Part shown: positions 19,736 through 32,600 of the stretch, one piece after another
Layout of the letters: each line of letters starts with the position of its first letter
How positions within the stretch are numbered: position 1 is the first letter of the stretch
Assembly: GCA_039105265.1 (NCBI GenBank)
Contig: JAPFFF010000019.1
Location: 1,892,501-1,956,500 of the forward strand
Reading direction: 5' to 3'
Source of the DNA: Tritrichomonas musculus
Lineage: Eukaryota > Parabasalia > Tritrichomonadida > Tritrichomonadidae
Length of the DNA stretch: 64,000 nucleotides
Program-made: the position numbers and the translations under genes
The notes under the pieces: model-generated
Told to the model about the DNA's origin: nothing
What the model saw: only the letters and a program-made list of their open reading frames with translations
Databases searched by the model: none

Positions 19736-20068
19736 ATGCCAAAGCGCTATTTCCATACACAGACCACCGAGTTTAAGCTACCTGAGGACTTCATATATAG
19801 TCGCAATAAGAAGTACATCGTAGTGCAGTATGTGGGAGCTATCCTGAATAAGACCATCATCGGTGATTTGATGGTACACTCGGATATTGTTGAATTCGAC
19901 CCATACTGTGACCACTTCATAATGCTAGCCAACAGACGGCAAACCAAGTATCGCAAATATGAGATGCTCAATAGGACCAAGCGGGATTTCAAAATATGGT
20001 TCACAGACCTGTATAGTAATGAGATAAAACCCGATGCATTCGTGCTATCATGCTTGCTAATCTATTGA
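19736..20068 (+). CDS. Conserved Polinton protein of 110 aa (Pol-A)
   Basis: Near-identical to 49002-49334; related to the Pol-1 protein at 4663. The stop of the integrase and this ATG are separated by only three bases (AAA), so the two are probably made from one transcript. Basic and aromatic, ending FKIWFTDLYSNEIKPDAFVLSCLLIY with a hydrophobic tail. Not assigned to a family. Confidence 0.7.
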   Translation: MPKRYFHTQTTEFKLPEDFIYSRNKKYIVVQYVGAILNKTIIGDLMVHSDIVEFDPYCDHFIMLANRRQTKYRKYEMLNRTKRDFKIWFTDLYSNEIKPDAFVLSCLLIY

Positions 20069-20106
20069 CCACAGTATGGCCCATAAAGGAGTTTATTTTT
20101 GGGTAA

Positions 20107-21501
20107 ATGAGTAAACATTATGATCATGAGACTAATACCCTCACGATAGAACCCGGACAATATGATAATTTACATAAAAACAATGCTATAGATCAAATAA
20201 CTATTAGTCCAAATGGTCACACCATTTATATAATACCTCACGTGATAATACCACCACCATTTGTACGTAACTTCTTTGCTCGAAAAGAGCCTGATGAGGA
20301 TGGCATTGGAATTAAGTCTATAAAATATTACTTCTGTTTGTCAAATTCGTATGATGCGGATTATATCTGGACTTGGGAAAACTCATTCGATAAAGATGTT
20401 GTTTATCTAGAGAAGTTCCCAGGGGACCGTCCAGATCGACTAACTGATAATATGAATATATGTTTGCCAGTTAAATATTTCGAGGTAAACATTGTTAATA
20501 AAGTTCGGCTAACAGTTGGGCGGAGTAGCGACGTAGGATTTTATATCCCATTATTGGCTGAAGAGAGTGACCAAATACCCACTGTGAATATTGTTCAAAA
20601 CACTCGTGTATATCACAGCCCTAATAAGTCCAGACAAAGTGAGAAGAATATTGAGTTTGCATTTGCCAAAAAACCCACAAATGCACCTCGTCCAAAACCC
20701 CTCCCACCACCACCAGGTGTAACGCCAATTACAACTGAACAACGTATTAATGATATACGCAAACAGCCCAAGGTTGATGGCAATGGTGTATATCGTTCGA
20801 CGGATATTCGGCCTGCAACCGCACCAATTACTCTAGCTAAGAAAAATGGTGATAAGCAGGAATATCGCGTAAAATATGAAACACAGTATGACCTGGTTAG
20901 AAATATTCGAAATAGATTACAGCAAAGCAAGCTCGATTTCGAGGCCATAAGTAATCCAAGCATACAATCATCAGCTAGGGTTCTAACACCAAACAAGAGT
21001 CAAAACCGAATTGCTAGCAAACCGCGTGATAGAATACGTGATACTCCAACACCATTCAAATCCAATTCGGTATCATTTGGACCATCATTCAAAAACATCG
21101 GATTCCAGCCCAATAACTCCCAAAGTCTGCATATTGAGGACCTTGATAATAGTGAATCAACTGAAATATATCAGTTCATGGCACCTGAATCACCAATACA
21201 ACCTATCCAACCACCTCCACATATATCATCTACTAGCAGTTTGTCATCACGTGGTTTGAATAGCAAGATACATATTCCACCCAATATGATGCCTAGACCG
21301 TCATCAGCTAAGTCCAAAAATAGTAGTTCTAAAACCAGATCTACGGCAAAGCCATCTACGGCAAAGCCATCTACGGCAAAGCCATCTACGGCGAAGCCTC
21401 CTGCTGTTAAGCAATCCGCTGCACAGCCGGTAATTAAATTCAAAGGGTTTGGGTTCCAAGGTTTTAACAAAGATAATGATATGGGTGATATTCCCGATTA
21501 A
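20107..21501 (+). CDS. Variable protein with disordered Pro/Ser-rich tail, 464 aa (Pol-A)
   Basis: The first ~170 residues look beta-rich (EPGQYDNL, TIYIIPHVIIPPPFV, YIWTWEN, VRLTVGR). A short block around residue 225 (KQPKVDGNGVYRSTDIRP...GDKQEYRV) matches the Pol-B gene at 49373. The last 200 residues are low complexity, with a 15-bp tandem repeat coding STAKP four times (21340-21399). Apart from the PGQY start, the YIW segment and the KQPKV block it is strongly diverged from the Pol-B copy, although its upstream 38 bp are nearly identical, including TTTATTTTTGGGTAAATG. It converges with the giant repeat gene. A rapidly evolving surface or host-interaction protein is a fair guess. Confidence 0.7.
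   Translation: MSKHYDHETNTLTIEPGQYDNLHKNNAIDQITISPNGHTIYIIPHVIIPPPFVRNFFARKEPDEDGIGIKSIKYYFCLSNSYDADYIWTWENSFDKDVVYLEKFPGDRPDRLTDNMNICLPVKYFEVNIVNKVRLTVGRSSDVGFYIPLLAEESDQIPTVNIVQNTRVYHSPNKSRQSEKNIEFAFAKKPTNAPRPKPLPPPPGVTPITTEQRINDIRKQPKVDGNGVYRSTDIRPATAPITLAKKNGDKQEYRVKYETQYDLVRNIRNRLQQSKLDFEAISNPSIQSSARVLTPNKSQNRIASKPRDRIRDTPTPFKSNSVSFGPSFKNIGFQPNNSQSLHIEDLDNSESTEIYQFMAPESPIQPIQPPPHISSTSSLSSRGLNSKIHIPPNMMPRPSSAKSKNSSSKTRSTAKPSTAKPSTAKPSTAKPPAVKQSAAQPVIKFKGFGFQGFNKDNDMGDIPD
21340..21399 (+). repeat. 15-bp tandem repeat, four units, coding STAKP
   Basis: Units TCTACGGCAAAGCCA in frame inside the variable protein gene; the last unit has small changes. Absent from the Pol-B counterpart. Confidence 0.9.
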
Positions 21502-21503
21502 AT

Positions 21504-24500
21504 TTATTCTTCTGCTTCTTCTAATTGCTCAAATTCGTCTATGAAGTATTGGGCTACAGCATTTTTACGAGCTGCTTCAGCTGATTGAGCTTTAGACTCC
21601 TTATATTCAGCATATCCCCTATTCTTATAAAGATCAGTATCCAGGAATTGGATGAGATTATTTTTGTACTGATCTCGATTATGCTTCAAACGCTTCTTGT
21701 CTCCATAAACAGCAGTATATTATAACTTTTGCAACAACCCTTGATTTGACGCTTTAGAAGGGTCTACCTTCATACCATTTATGAATACAACATAAACGAG
21801 TCTGTTCATGATGTATTTGAAACGTTCATCCCAGTTTTCCTCTGCAACCGCTAATTCATTAGTAGTGAAATTAATATGCTTACTAATGACGTCCTGAGTA
21901 TCATCTTGAAGTTTTCTACCAACTTCTACATTATATTCCCTTGAATTGACTTTCTTATAAAGGAGCCAATCTAAATAACCTATCTTCCGACCCTTACTAG
22001 CTTCAATAGCCTTTAGAGCTGGTTGATCATATAGCACAGCAAACATTGTATTAGTACTACTGAGATAATCTGTTAATTTCCTGAGTGGACCAACAGGCTT
22101 ATAGTACTGATTCCAAAAGAAATGCCATAAATGGGAGAACACAGATGCCCAATATGAATTTGGTGTTAATCGTTTACTTATTCTGGGTTTAGGTAATCCA
22201 AGCTTTGAATAAATATTCATCATATTACTCATATCCTCCTTCGCCTCCAGCTTATACTCACCAGTTTCCCAATTAACATCATTAAGCGATTTCTGGAACA
22301 TATCAGCCAACCACGCATTAAATGGGTTCTGTTTACGAGCTTGCTTTGTCGAGTATGTTGCAGCCCAAGCCTTCTTATATGGTGATGCTTGAACGAGTTG
22401 ATATCCATTTATAATGACTGGACTACCACGTTTATCAACAAGGACAATATCATCAACCAGGTCTCCATTAAGATCAGTAATGGCATTGCCTAATGGGTCT
22501 GAGGCGTTTGTTGGTAATAATCTATATAAAGGTATTCCATCAGCATCGAGATGATTCTTGCAGTATTCATGTGCAGTATCTCTTTAAGCTGCATCTGGAA
22601 TATATTTAATTCGATAGTTCCCATTAATGATTAAGTCGAGGAAGTCGCGTTTGTATTTAGATGTATCACGAACCTTTGATAAATTGTGTATTTTTAACTT
22701 ATGCATCGCATCAGATACTCGTTCATAATCTTTGTCTTTTCGGATTCCCGTGGTTCCACGTCTTTTAGCTCGGTATTCGGATAATAATTATGTATTGTCA
22801 AATGGGTTTTCTTGAGTTAGATCTTCTATGAATGATGCTGTATTCTCATCATGCCCCCAATTACCAATATCATCATCTTCTGGTGACGTGATTCCCCTAA
22901 AATTGTTAAGTGTATCAGATCCTATAAAGGATGGTGCTTCTGCCATAGTTTCTTTAGGTGAAGAAAAAATGTTATTATTTGTATACTCGATTTCAGGGGA
23001 TATATTTGTCATCGATTGAGATATCAATTGGGATGTCGCTTTGAATTCCGGTTCCTCCTCTTCCTCCTCGATATGTGGTTCCTCAGGTATATCCCCTAAT
23101 GGAATCTCCGAGGGTTCCTCAGGGGGTTCCACGATAGGAACTTCGCTTGGATCTCCTTTGGGTTTTGATAGGGACTTCGCTTGGGGTATCGATTGGAGTT
23201 TCAAATATTGGTTCGGATATTGGAAGTAAGTCTTGGCATACATCGTAAGCCTTTTCTTCAACTCGCCAACCTGATCGTTACTACGAAAGTCTGTGTTACC
23301 CCAATTTTGCCTCATCTCATCGATTGCATTTACTATCTCTTCGACGTACAGGTCTGAATTATTGATGACTTGTATAATATTATTGATGATCGATTTTGAT
23401 ATATCGCATACAACCGATAAAAACTTAAGGAGCTTACGGTATCTGGGGTACTTGACTTCGCTATAATCATCATCATCATCACTTGAGTCTTCGCTTGGAT
23501 CTCCTGAGGGTTCCGATCCTGGAATATCCCCTAATGGCTTCTTTGGGGATTTCAGTAGGGATTTCCGTAGGGACTTCGCTTGGGGTTTCGGTTTGGGTTT
23601 CGCGATAGGGACTTCGCTTGGATCTCCTTGGGGTTCCTGTGGGGGATTCAAATATAGATCTAGTTCTTTGAGGAAAGTAGTGACATCAGTCATAATATGT
23701 TGCTTCCAATATTGGTCCCGGCCAGGGTTAATATCATGACCTTTATTGGCGATAATCTCCCATTTGTGTTTCAGCCCCTTGATCACATTTAGTATCTTAT
23801 CATTGTACGAATTTGGATTATTGATGACATGTATTAATTTATTGATGACTTCATCTGACACTCCGCATTCTTTAGATAAATACTCAAGAAGCTTACGGTG
23901 TTGGACGTCAATACTATCCCCCACTTCGATGGGTTCCGCTTTGGACTTCGGTTGGGGTTCCTGTTTGGGTTCTGATCCTGGGATATCCCCTAATGGCTTC
24001 GACTGGGACTTCGCGATAGGGACTTCGCTTGGATCTCCTTTGGGTTTCGGTTGGGGTTTCAAATATTTATTCGGATTTCTGAAATACATTGAAGCGCTCT
24101 GCTTAAGGAGGTTCTTCAAACTTGTAACAAACCTAGTATCATTTAAGTGGGTTCGTGCATAAGCTTTCCTCATATTATCGATTGCATTTACTATCGCATC
24201 GACGTACAATTCTGGATTATTGATGACATGTGTCATATTAGTGATCCAATCATCTGACACTCCGCATTCACTAGATAAATACTCAAGAAGCTTACGGTGT
24301 TGGACGTCAATACTATCACCCTCTTTGATGGGTTCCGCTTTGGGTTCCGGTCCTGGGATATCCGCTAATGGCTTTGCTTTGGGTGGTACTTTGGGTTCCG
24401 CTTTGGGCTTTGCTTTGGACTTCGACTGGGACTTCGATCCAGGAATATCCCCTAATGGCTTTGCTTTGGGTTCCGCTTTGGGCTTTGCTTTGGACTTCGC

Positions 24501-26558
24501 TTTGGACTTCGCGATAGGGACTTCGCTTGGATCTCCTTGGGGTTCCGGTCCTGGAATATCCCCTAATGGCTTTGCTTTGGACTTCGGTTGAGGTTCCAAA
24601 TATTTACGCAGGTCTCTGAAGAAAGTATCGACAATAGGTTTAAGTCTTGCTTTAATTTTTTCACGATCACGTTTCTTATCGTCGTATGTATTCCAAATAT
24701 CTATCATGCTACGCGCTTCATTTACTAACTCCTCATTATACGCATCTGGATTATTGATGACATGTTTCATATTAGTGATGTCTTCATCTGGTATTTTGAA
24801 ATATACATGTATAAATGTATAAAACTTAATGAATTCGCGGTTCGGGCCAGATTCGGGTTCAGGAATATTCCATAATGATTTCGCTTGGGGTTCCGATCCT
24901 GGGATATCTCCCAATGGTTCCTGTTGGGGTTTCGCTTTGGGCTTCGCTTGGGACTTCGGTTTGGACTTCGACTGGGACTTTGCGATAGGGACTTCGCTTG
25001 GATCTCCTTGGGGTACCGATCCTGGGATATCTCCTAATGGCTTCGCTTGGTGTTCCTGTTTGGGTGGTACTTTGGGTTTCGCTTGGGGTTCCGATCCTGG
25101 GATATCCCCTAATGGCTTTGCTTTGGGTGGTACTTTGGGTTTCAAATATTTATGCAGATTATAACTCGCGAAGAAATTGGCTATATTAATCAGATTCAGA
25201 TCATTGGGTAAATTGCGCATAATATACCAGTCTTTACTCATCGGTTCTTGATCATAGTACAATTTTCTCAAGTTTCGGAGTAAATTTAGTATCTCATCAT
25301 TATACGAATCTGGATTATTGATGACATGTACCATATTAGCGATGAATTCATTTGGTTCGTTGTTGTCAGATAAAACCATAAGAAGCTCACGATATGTGGG
25401 GTCCTTGGCTTTACCAACAATATTTATAATCTCTTGGGGTCGCAGATATGAATCCGAATCTGTGAAGAACTCGTCAGCATACTCACTGAGCTTACGCTTC
25501 AAACGATCAACCCGTCTAGGATCATTAAAGTCGGTAGACTCCCAAACGTGTTTCAGCTTATTGAGTATAAGTAATCCTTCTGGTTTGTAAGCATATGAAA
25601 TTTCGATACCCCATTTCAACTTTTGGATGACTTCATCCGATTCACCGCGTTCACTAGATAAAAACTCAAGGATCTTACGGTATGTGATGTGTTGGGCTCT
25701 AGAAACAATCGCTTGGGCCCATGAATATGGAGCTGTATCTTTGAAGTAAGTCGTGACATAATTCATAAGACTTTGCTTCAAACGTTCAACCTGATTAGGA
25801 TTATTAAAGTCGGTAGACTCCCAAGCGTGTTTCATCTCATCGATAGCATTTACTATCTCTGGTATGTATCCTTCTGTATAATCGATGACTCGCATTATAT
25901 TATTCATGACTTCATCTGACACTCCGCATTCACTATATAAATATGTAAGAAGATCACGGGTTGTGCGATCCTGGTATTGACGATTAATATTTATAATCAC
26001 CCTGGGCAACGTATATTGTTCATAATTTTCGATATTGAATTTGGGGAGATGCTGCATAAACATTTTCTTCACAATTTTTGCATGAGCATCATCAGATTTA
26101 TAATAGTAGTATCTATCCCAAGCTTCAGTCACCTCCTTGACTGCCTGTTTCATCTCATCGATGTACACGTCTGGCGTCTCGATGACATATTCAATACTTT
26201 TGAAGTTTTCATCCGTTGCACCGCATTCAGTAGATAAAAACTTATAAAACTCATCGGTTGAGAAATCCGGGATTTTATGCTGTGGGTCAATCAAATATTG
26301 GTTCAGATCTCTAAACTTGGTAGCAATATCATTAAACGCACGCTTACAATCTGGAACCTGTCTCTTTTTGAATGAATTGTACAAGTCTTTCAGTTCATCG
26401 AGTATTTCTTTTGCCTCTTCATTGAACAAATCTGGATTATTGATGACGTACATTATATTATTAATGAGTGCATTTGGTACTTCAATTATTCGTGACATAC
26501 AAATAAGAAGCTCACTGGATGTGCGATCCTGGACTTCATTACTAATACGGGTAAGCAT
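21504..26558 (-). pseudogene. Giant helical-repeat protein gene (Pol-A), broken
   Basis: The main open part encodes about nine copies of a ~50-residue helical unit (pattern RKLLEYLSSECGVSDE.I.NM.HVINNPD.Y..EIVNAIDEM...W) separated by Lys/Pro-rich linkers built from KAKPLGDIPGSEP and GDPSEVPIAKS words. The C-terminal third matches the C-terminal third of the Pol-B gene at 50955, including a calcium-loop-like DLNGD..DDIILVDKRG and a SPNSYWASVFSH..W.FFW block. The copy is broken (a few breaks, all toward the C-terminal third). Its start lies 18 bp from the divergent fibre-like gene. A structural or surface role is likely from size, repeats and variability; no known family recognised. Confidence 0.75.
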
Positions 26559-26576
26559 ACCTTTATTTTATAGTAA
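26559..26576. promoter_or_regulatory. 18-bp divergent start region, giant repeat gene / fibre-like gene
   Basis: Two outward-facing ATGs are only 18 bp apart and the spacer (ACCTTTATTTTATAGTAA) is identical in Pol-B (54780-54797), even though the minus-strand gene beyond it is very different. The promoters must lie partly within the coding starts. Confidence 0.6.
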
Positions 26577-29567
26577 ATGTTCAGTATAGAACAGAGTGGA
26601 TTTTCAATAAAAGCGTCCACTATTGACGAGTTACTAATAGAGTACATCAAAAAGTATGCATGCATGTGTCATACCAATGGGTCCAATGGCTCGAATATAA
26701 CTGGTCCCAACCAGGAGCAAATCAAGGAACTCATTACGAGTACAGTTGGTGAGCATCTCGAAAAATATGCCTTAGCCAAGGACCTTGAGTCATACGCTTT
26801 GCAAACCCAGCTATTCGACTATGTGAAAACCGAGGATTTCAATACGGAGATGCTGAAGTACGCATCTAGTGAAGATGTGGATGGTGCCATTGGGGAATTA
26901 CGTGATTACATCGCCAAAAACTGTGCGCTATCTACTGAAATACCTGAGATCCCTGAGAACATCGTTACGAGTGATTCATTGAGTACTGCTTTGGAACCGT
27001 ATGCGAAGACCCAGGACTTGCCAGATATGACCGAGTATGTGAAGACCCAGGACCTCCCTGAGATACCCACAGTTCTCAAAAATAGTGAGTTGCAATTGAA
27101 CATAAGAGATCAATTACCAGACGAAATGTTTCAGAAATTGATGGCTGAAGATGTTAAACCATTATCAGCTCAAGCATCAATGTGTTTAACAAGTATGGCG
27201 GCTAATGAAGGTCTTCAAGCGGCTTTGGATTCTTGTTCCGAACAATATGTTCCAAAAGATGACCTCCCAGCGATTATTGATCAAGTGAAAGGCTATATCC
27301 CAGAGATTATCGAGGGGCAAACAACTATTCAATTCACAATCGCCAATAATACAATTCTTGATTTGGATTACGACCCATATCATGTACTGATTGAGCAATA
27401 TGGGTTGGATATTGTATCATCAGACAGTTACTATACGGCCCATTATGTTCACGCAGACTATTCGTACAATGACGATGATGATAATCTACCCTCTCAGATA
27501 CTGCGCATGGAAGGAAGTGATTCTAGTCTTTGGTATCTGTATAACTCCCATGAATTAATCAATCCAGGAACTGGTGATACACCGGAAATACTGTCATGCT
27601 CAATAACCAAAACTGTCGAACCAACCGACAAAAACGCCTATTCGGCTAGATATGTGTCGAACACTTATGCTTTGAGAGATGATTTGAAGAATTACATCAC
27701 GAGAGATAATTTGAATGTATCAACTGAATACACAATTGAAACTAAGACATATATGTTTCCTAATACAGGTCCAATACCAGAAGAATATGAAGAAAACGGA
27801 ATGGTAACATCTCACGTTTTACCATTCAAAGAAGGTACACATTTGGTTGGTTATAAAGTAGACACTAGTGGTGATATATTCCATTTTGATATCAGATTTA
27901 AGACAAATGAATTATATGCTGATGATGAATATAACGTTAAACAACATGAAGCTGAAGGATTTGAAAGTGAAGGGGAGTATTTTTAATTAGTGTGGGATGA
28001 AGTTAGTGGAGTAATATATGATAGATATCAATACCTTCCAATAACAATAACATTAGCAGAAACCGAAGATGAATTAGCTTTGAAATCGGACATCCCAGAA
28101 CCAGTTGACTTGACACCATATTATACTAGTGCCCAGGCCGATGAGAAGTTCGTCGATGAAGATGAGCTTGCATATGAATTAGATAAGTATGAGACCAAGG
28201 ATGTGGCTGATGGGAAGTACGCGAAGCTTGCGAACTTAGGTGAGTACGCTCTCAAAACGGATATCCCTGAGATTCCCACAGATTTGGTTAATGAATCTGC
28301 ACTGAGTACCGCACTATATGGCACTGAATTGAATATTGAATATCCAGCAAACTTATATGACGGTGCATATATTACCCCTAAGCCACCCAATGCTGGAGTT
28401 CATTTGGTATTTGATGTTAATTGGGGAGATAATCAAGATGATGATATAGTGCATATTGATGTAATATTTAAACCAAATGGTTCTACTAGCACTTATGACA
28501 GCATGGACAGGTATGATAGCAATGGCAAACGTATTGATAGAATAATATGGCGTTATGATGATGGACAAATTGTATATGTATCATATATTGCAGCACATAG
28601 AAATAATAATCCAATAGCATATAATTTCATTAGAGCACAAATCGAATCACCATTTATCAAAGACTCGAATGTTGCTGATGGAAGTCCAGAACGATTCGCA
28701 ATTCAATGTACACAGAATGATAGTGGTTGTGTAATCCCAGATGAATATATCAGAAGGGTATTAACAACCAAAAATATTATCGTGAAGTTCAAACGAAATG
28801 CCGAAGATGCATCATATGAAGAAGCCGAATATACGTATTCTGGTCGAAAGGGTGCAAATCTCATATACAAATCAGTAAGTAGTGAGTCAAGTGAGTCAAG
28901 TGATGCACGAGCTCTCAGCTCCTCCGGGGGTGAATCAATAGATATTCGTGTAGCTACACGTGTCGTCTCATTGAGAGCTGCTGATGATACACTAACCAAT
29001 ATATATGATGCATCTATCACATTAATCCGCAACCGACCAGTGAGCGATGATATGATTACTTCGGTGAAATATGTTGATGGAAGATATGCATTGAAGTCAT
29101 ATGTTGATGAACTTCACGCAATTGCCAGTACAACCATCACCCACTACTCCCCAATCGAGTCATCGGTTAACACCATCACCGATTTCGTCATTGGAGCTCC
29201 AGTATATATGACCGGCAAGGTATATCATCGTGAGGATTCGAAATGGGTACCTAGCACTGAAGCTGACACCACTGATTGCATATGTAGTGTGAAGACCACT
29301 GGTACCTGGAAGGAGTATGTTGGTATATGTGTGAGAATCGATGAAGCCAATGGTTGTATCACATTCGCCACTCATGGGGATTACATGGTTAAGGTTGAGG
29401 ACTCCTCATGCTATTCCATTGGGGATGAGGTATTCATTGATAACGCTGATAATAAACTGAAGATACTCACTGGTGAGACCGCGATAACCTCAAAAATAAA
29501 TCGTATGACAGTGGGTATCATAACTGGTATCATCAACGGATCCACATTAGCTGTGTTTAAGGCCTAA
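26577..29567 (+). pseudogene. Tail-fibre-like protein gene (Pol-A), broken once
   Basis: The N-terminal ~330 residues are nearly identical to the Pol-B gene at 54798 and contain short repeats (YALAKDLESYALQTQLFDYVKTEDF is one run; also KTQDLPDM.EYVKTQDLPEIP), the style of phage tail-fibre shafts. The C-terminal ~130 residues (from TITHYSPIES) are again nearly identical to Pol-B, whereas the ~450-500 residues between are largely unrelated apart from a ~40-residue EPVDLTPYYTS..ADEKFVDEDELAYELDKYET block. A SESSDARALSSSGG stretch carries a hairpin-coding repeat. About one break. An attachment fibre with exchangeable receptor-binding middle is the best reading, from architecture alone. Confidence 0.65.
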
Positions 29568-29571
29568 TTCT

Positions 29572-29655
29572 GGGTCTGGTAGAATTCTACCACACCCCAT
29601 ATTTAGGGGTTATCTCCATGAAATCTGGGTCGACGGGAAATCCCGCAGACCCCAT
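29572..29655. repeat. Hairpin module between fibre-like and polymerase genes (Pol-A)
   Basis: Inverted copy of the module at 18395-18478: GGGTCTGGTAGAATTCTACCA, linker GGGGTTATCTCCATGAAAT, then GGGTCGACGGGAAATCCCGC. It lies exactly between two convergent genes, so a bidirectional transcript-end role is plausible. Confidence 0.75.
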
Positions 29656-29657
29656 AT

Positions 29658-32600
29658 TCAATTTGAAATGCATATAATATAGTCCCCTGATGTGAGTCCG
29701 TGGATGAATGGTGCACAGGATTGGTTCTCGAGGACAATCATTTTGGTGTGTGTCCCGGTGAGAGCATTCTTGTTTACCGTGATCTTGCTCATGGACATCT
29801 CACTGATTTTGCTCTGGATTTTGTTGCGCATGGTCATTTGCAGATTGATATTTTTGCCAACCTTCACACCGCCATTGTCGATGATGTCCTTGTAATCATC
29901 ACTTGTGATATGGTTTTTCTTGAGGGAGACCCCCTTGAGTTTGAGTGCCTTGGTAACCGACCCACTATTAAATATGGTGTAGCACTTGGGGGCTAACGCT
30001 ATCATATTCTCACCATATTTCTCAATGCAGAGACCCAGTATTTTCTTCTCATCAGCGATTGTGTTTATATTGGGATTCGGCATGAACTTATATATGTTCT
30101 CATCATAGAATACCCTATTCTTGATGATGTATTTGAACTCTTGATCGGACCCCTTGGTGTCATCACCAGCAACCGCAAAATACGCACTATCAGTGTCCCC
30201 CTCTATGAAATGGAATCGCTCCACATCAAGGCACTTGTACATGAACTCGTATATGAATGTGAGATACCAGAATTTGGCATTATCTAGAGTCCAGAATGAT
30301 TCCTGAAGGCATGTCGTGCATTTGAAGCTCTTTGGGTTCATCTGGAGTAGATAGTTGTCATCACTCAATTTGGTGCCACTGACATAGTTGTCGTAGATGA
30401 TATTCTGGAAGGTCTTATCGCGCGAGCATATCTTGATTTTGGAGAACTTCTCGGTGTTCATACCATCGTACCCATATGATCCATTCATGCTGATCTTATA
30501 GAACTTCTCGTTACCTTTAACGGTACCTGATATGATATCCTGACGGCGTTTCATGAACTCACTAACAAATGGGTTGAATCCACGGTGAGCCTCGTATTTG
30601 GTGAGACTCTTGATATCCTCAATGACAAGTCCATGGTCGAGGAGGAACCAGAGGTAGTAGTTCGAGAATGTCTGATAGGTACCCATTGTATCAACACTCA
30701 TGGTCAGCTTCCGTTCAGTTTTGTCAACAGATGGGAGCTTGTTGCGAGTCATGTAGTTGTGCATATATGGGCTGATGGTGGCCTCATCATTGGTGATATC
30801 GAAATTGCGAAATACAGGTGGGAAATTGATGAAGTAGTTGATTTTGGATATTGGGCATTTCAACATGACCTCCGCTTTGAATAGGAAATCGGGATGTTCT
30901 TGGTACTTCTGGCTGTTGATGATATACATGCATGTGTTGTAGGTCTTCATATTTTTGACCCCATCCTTGTACACCTCGAATCGCTCCATCATGGAACCTG
31001 GCATATACATGACTCCCCCGTGATATGGATTGGCATCATGTTTGGTTGAACTGAATGCTGATGGGTATAAGCTGTTGAAATCGACTCCAACAATGTGAGT
31101 CATCGTGTGTGGAGTATCATATGAGATTACCTTGTGATCGACGGCGTTGTATCTAAAACGGTTTATTTTGGTATAACCCTTGATGTTGACTCGATGCATG
31201 ACATTGGATAGACCACCAGTGATGTTGTTCCGTAAGCTGTAATACTCCTGTTCGTCATTGATGAGTGTCGGGAGATGCATCATCTTGCAGTACTTCTTCA
31301 GCTGAATTCGGAGTTTGGTTATATTGGGGTCATCACGACTGCGAAGTCTATTGCATTCCGCACAAGCGAGTTTACAGTTGCTGAGTTCATGACCGATATC
31401 ATTATTGATTCTATCGAGAGTAGGTCTGTTGGTCCATGTGAAGTGCTCACCACAGAGATGGCACTTGCCAGTATCTGGATTGTTGTACATCTCCATGAAC
31501 TTATCGAATTGCTCCTCACAAACACATTTATCGAGGTTCCTGGGCTTGTCATTATGAGCTAGATTATATTTGACATCCTGGTTATAGTAGTTCTCGCATT
31601 TGAATCGCCACCAATCGAGGTTTGGTTTGAATTTGTTAATGGGATTCTGTATGGAGTATTCGGCATTTGGATTGAATTCCTTATATGCGAGTGCATACTT
31701 GATACAGGATGCATTCTTGCTTAGCGATAGGTTTGAGATGAGGTCCACGTTGTACTGAGCATTGAGTGCAATCAGGTTGTCAATGGGTTTGATCATCATC
31801 TCGACATCATTATCATTGTATGCAAGTAGGTAGTCCCATCGGGTTTCATAGTTTTTGGCATCCTCGAGATATAGTTTGTAATCATCTGGTGTCAATGGGT
31901 TCTTCTGGTTGAGATAGCTGTAGAACGCTTCATACTCAAATGGCTCTGCTTTTGAGAGGACCTCATTGTAGTTCTCAGTGTTGATGGCTTCATATGGGAA
32001 CACACCCTTTGAGCTATTCTCAACTCCCCCAAAATCAACCCCGAATTGTCTTAATGTACCTCCAGCGACGAATGATTGTGCATCGATGAATCGCAACTTG
32101 GTATCGTATTTGGGTGACTTCAATATGAACTGCTTCAGTGAGGATGTGGTACCAATGATACTGTTGGGCTCAACACTCCAGAACATATTTCGCTTGGCTG
32201 AACTGTAGTTGAGATACTCCTTGAATAGGTTGCTATCGAATCTACTCGAGTTGAATCCAAATACGGTTATCACATTCAGGTTGCGATCAATGGTTTTGAG
32301 ATTGTCAACTGGTTGATTGATGAAGGATTTCATGTATTGAACCTTATCGTGATACACTTGCTTGGATTGCTCAAACAACCACTCGATCCACTTGATGATG
32401 AACTCAGCTGAATCTCTTAATGAGAAGTGCTTTGTGGTACAACCAGATTGCGATTTGACACATGATGATACGCTAAGGGGTATCAGTCGTGAGTTGATGG
32501 TTGTGGATGAACCAATAGATGCATTCACAGGCTGTTCAACAGTTTCGAAATCGTAGGTGATGTAATATATGTTGGGTTTCCATTCGAGACCATAGGCTAA

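Noticed and set aside
24220-25164. Plus-strand frames rich in Gly, Phe, Leu and Pro (GISPNGFALGSALGFALDF type)
   Set aside because: They are the antisense of the repeated Lys/Pro-rich linkers of the giant repeat gene; composition follows from the linker codons.
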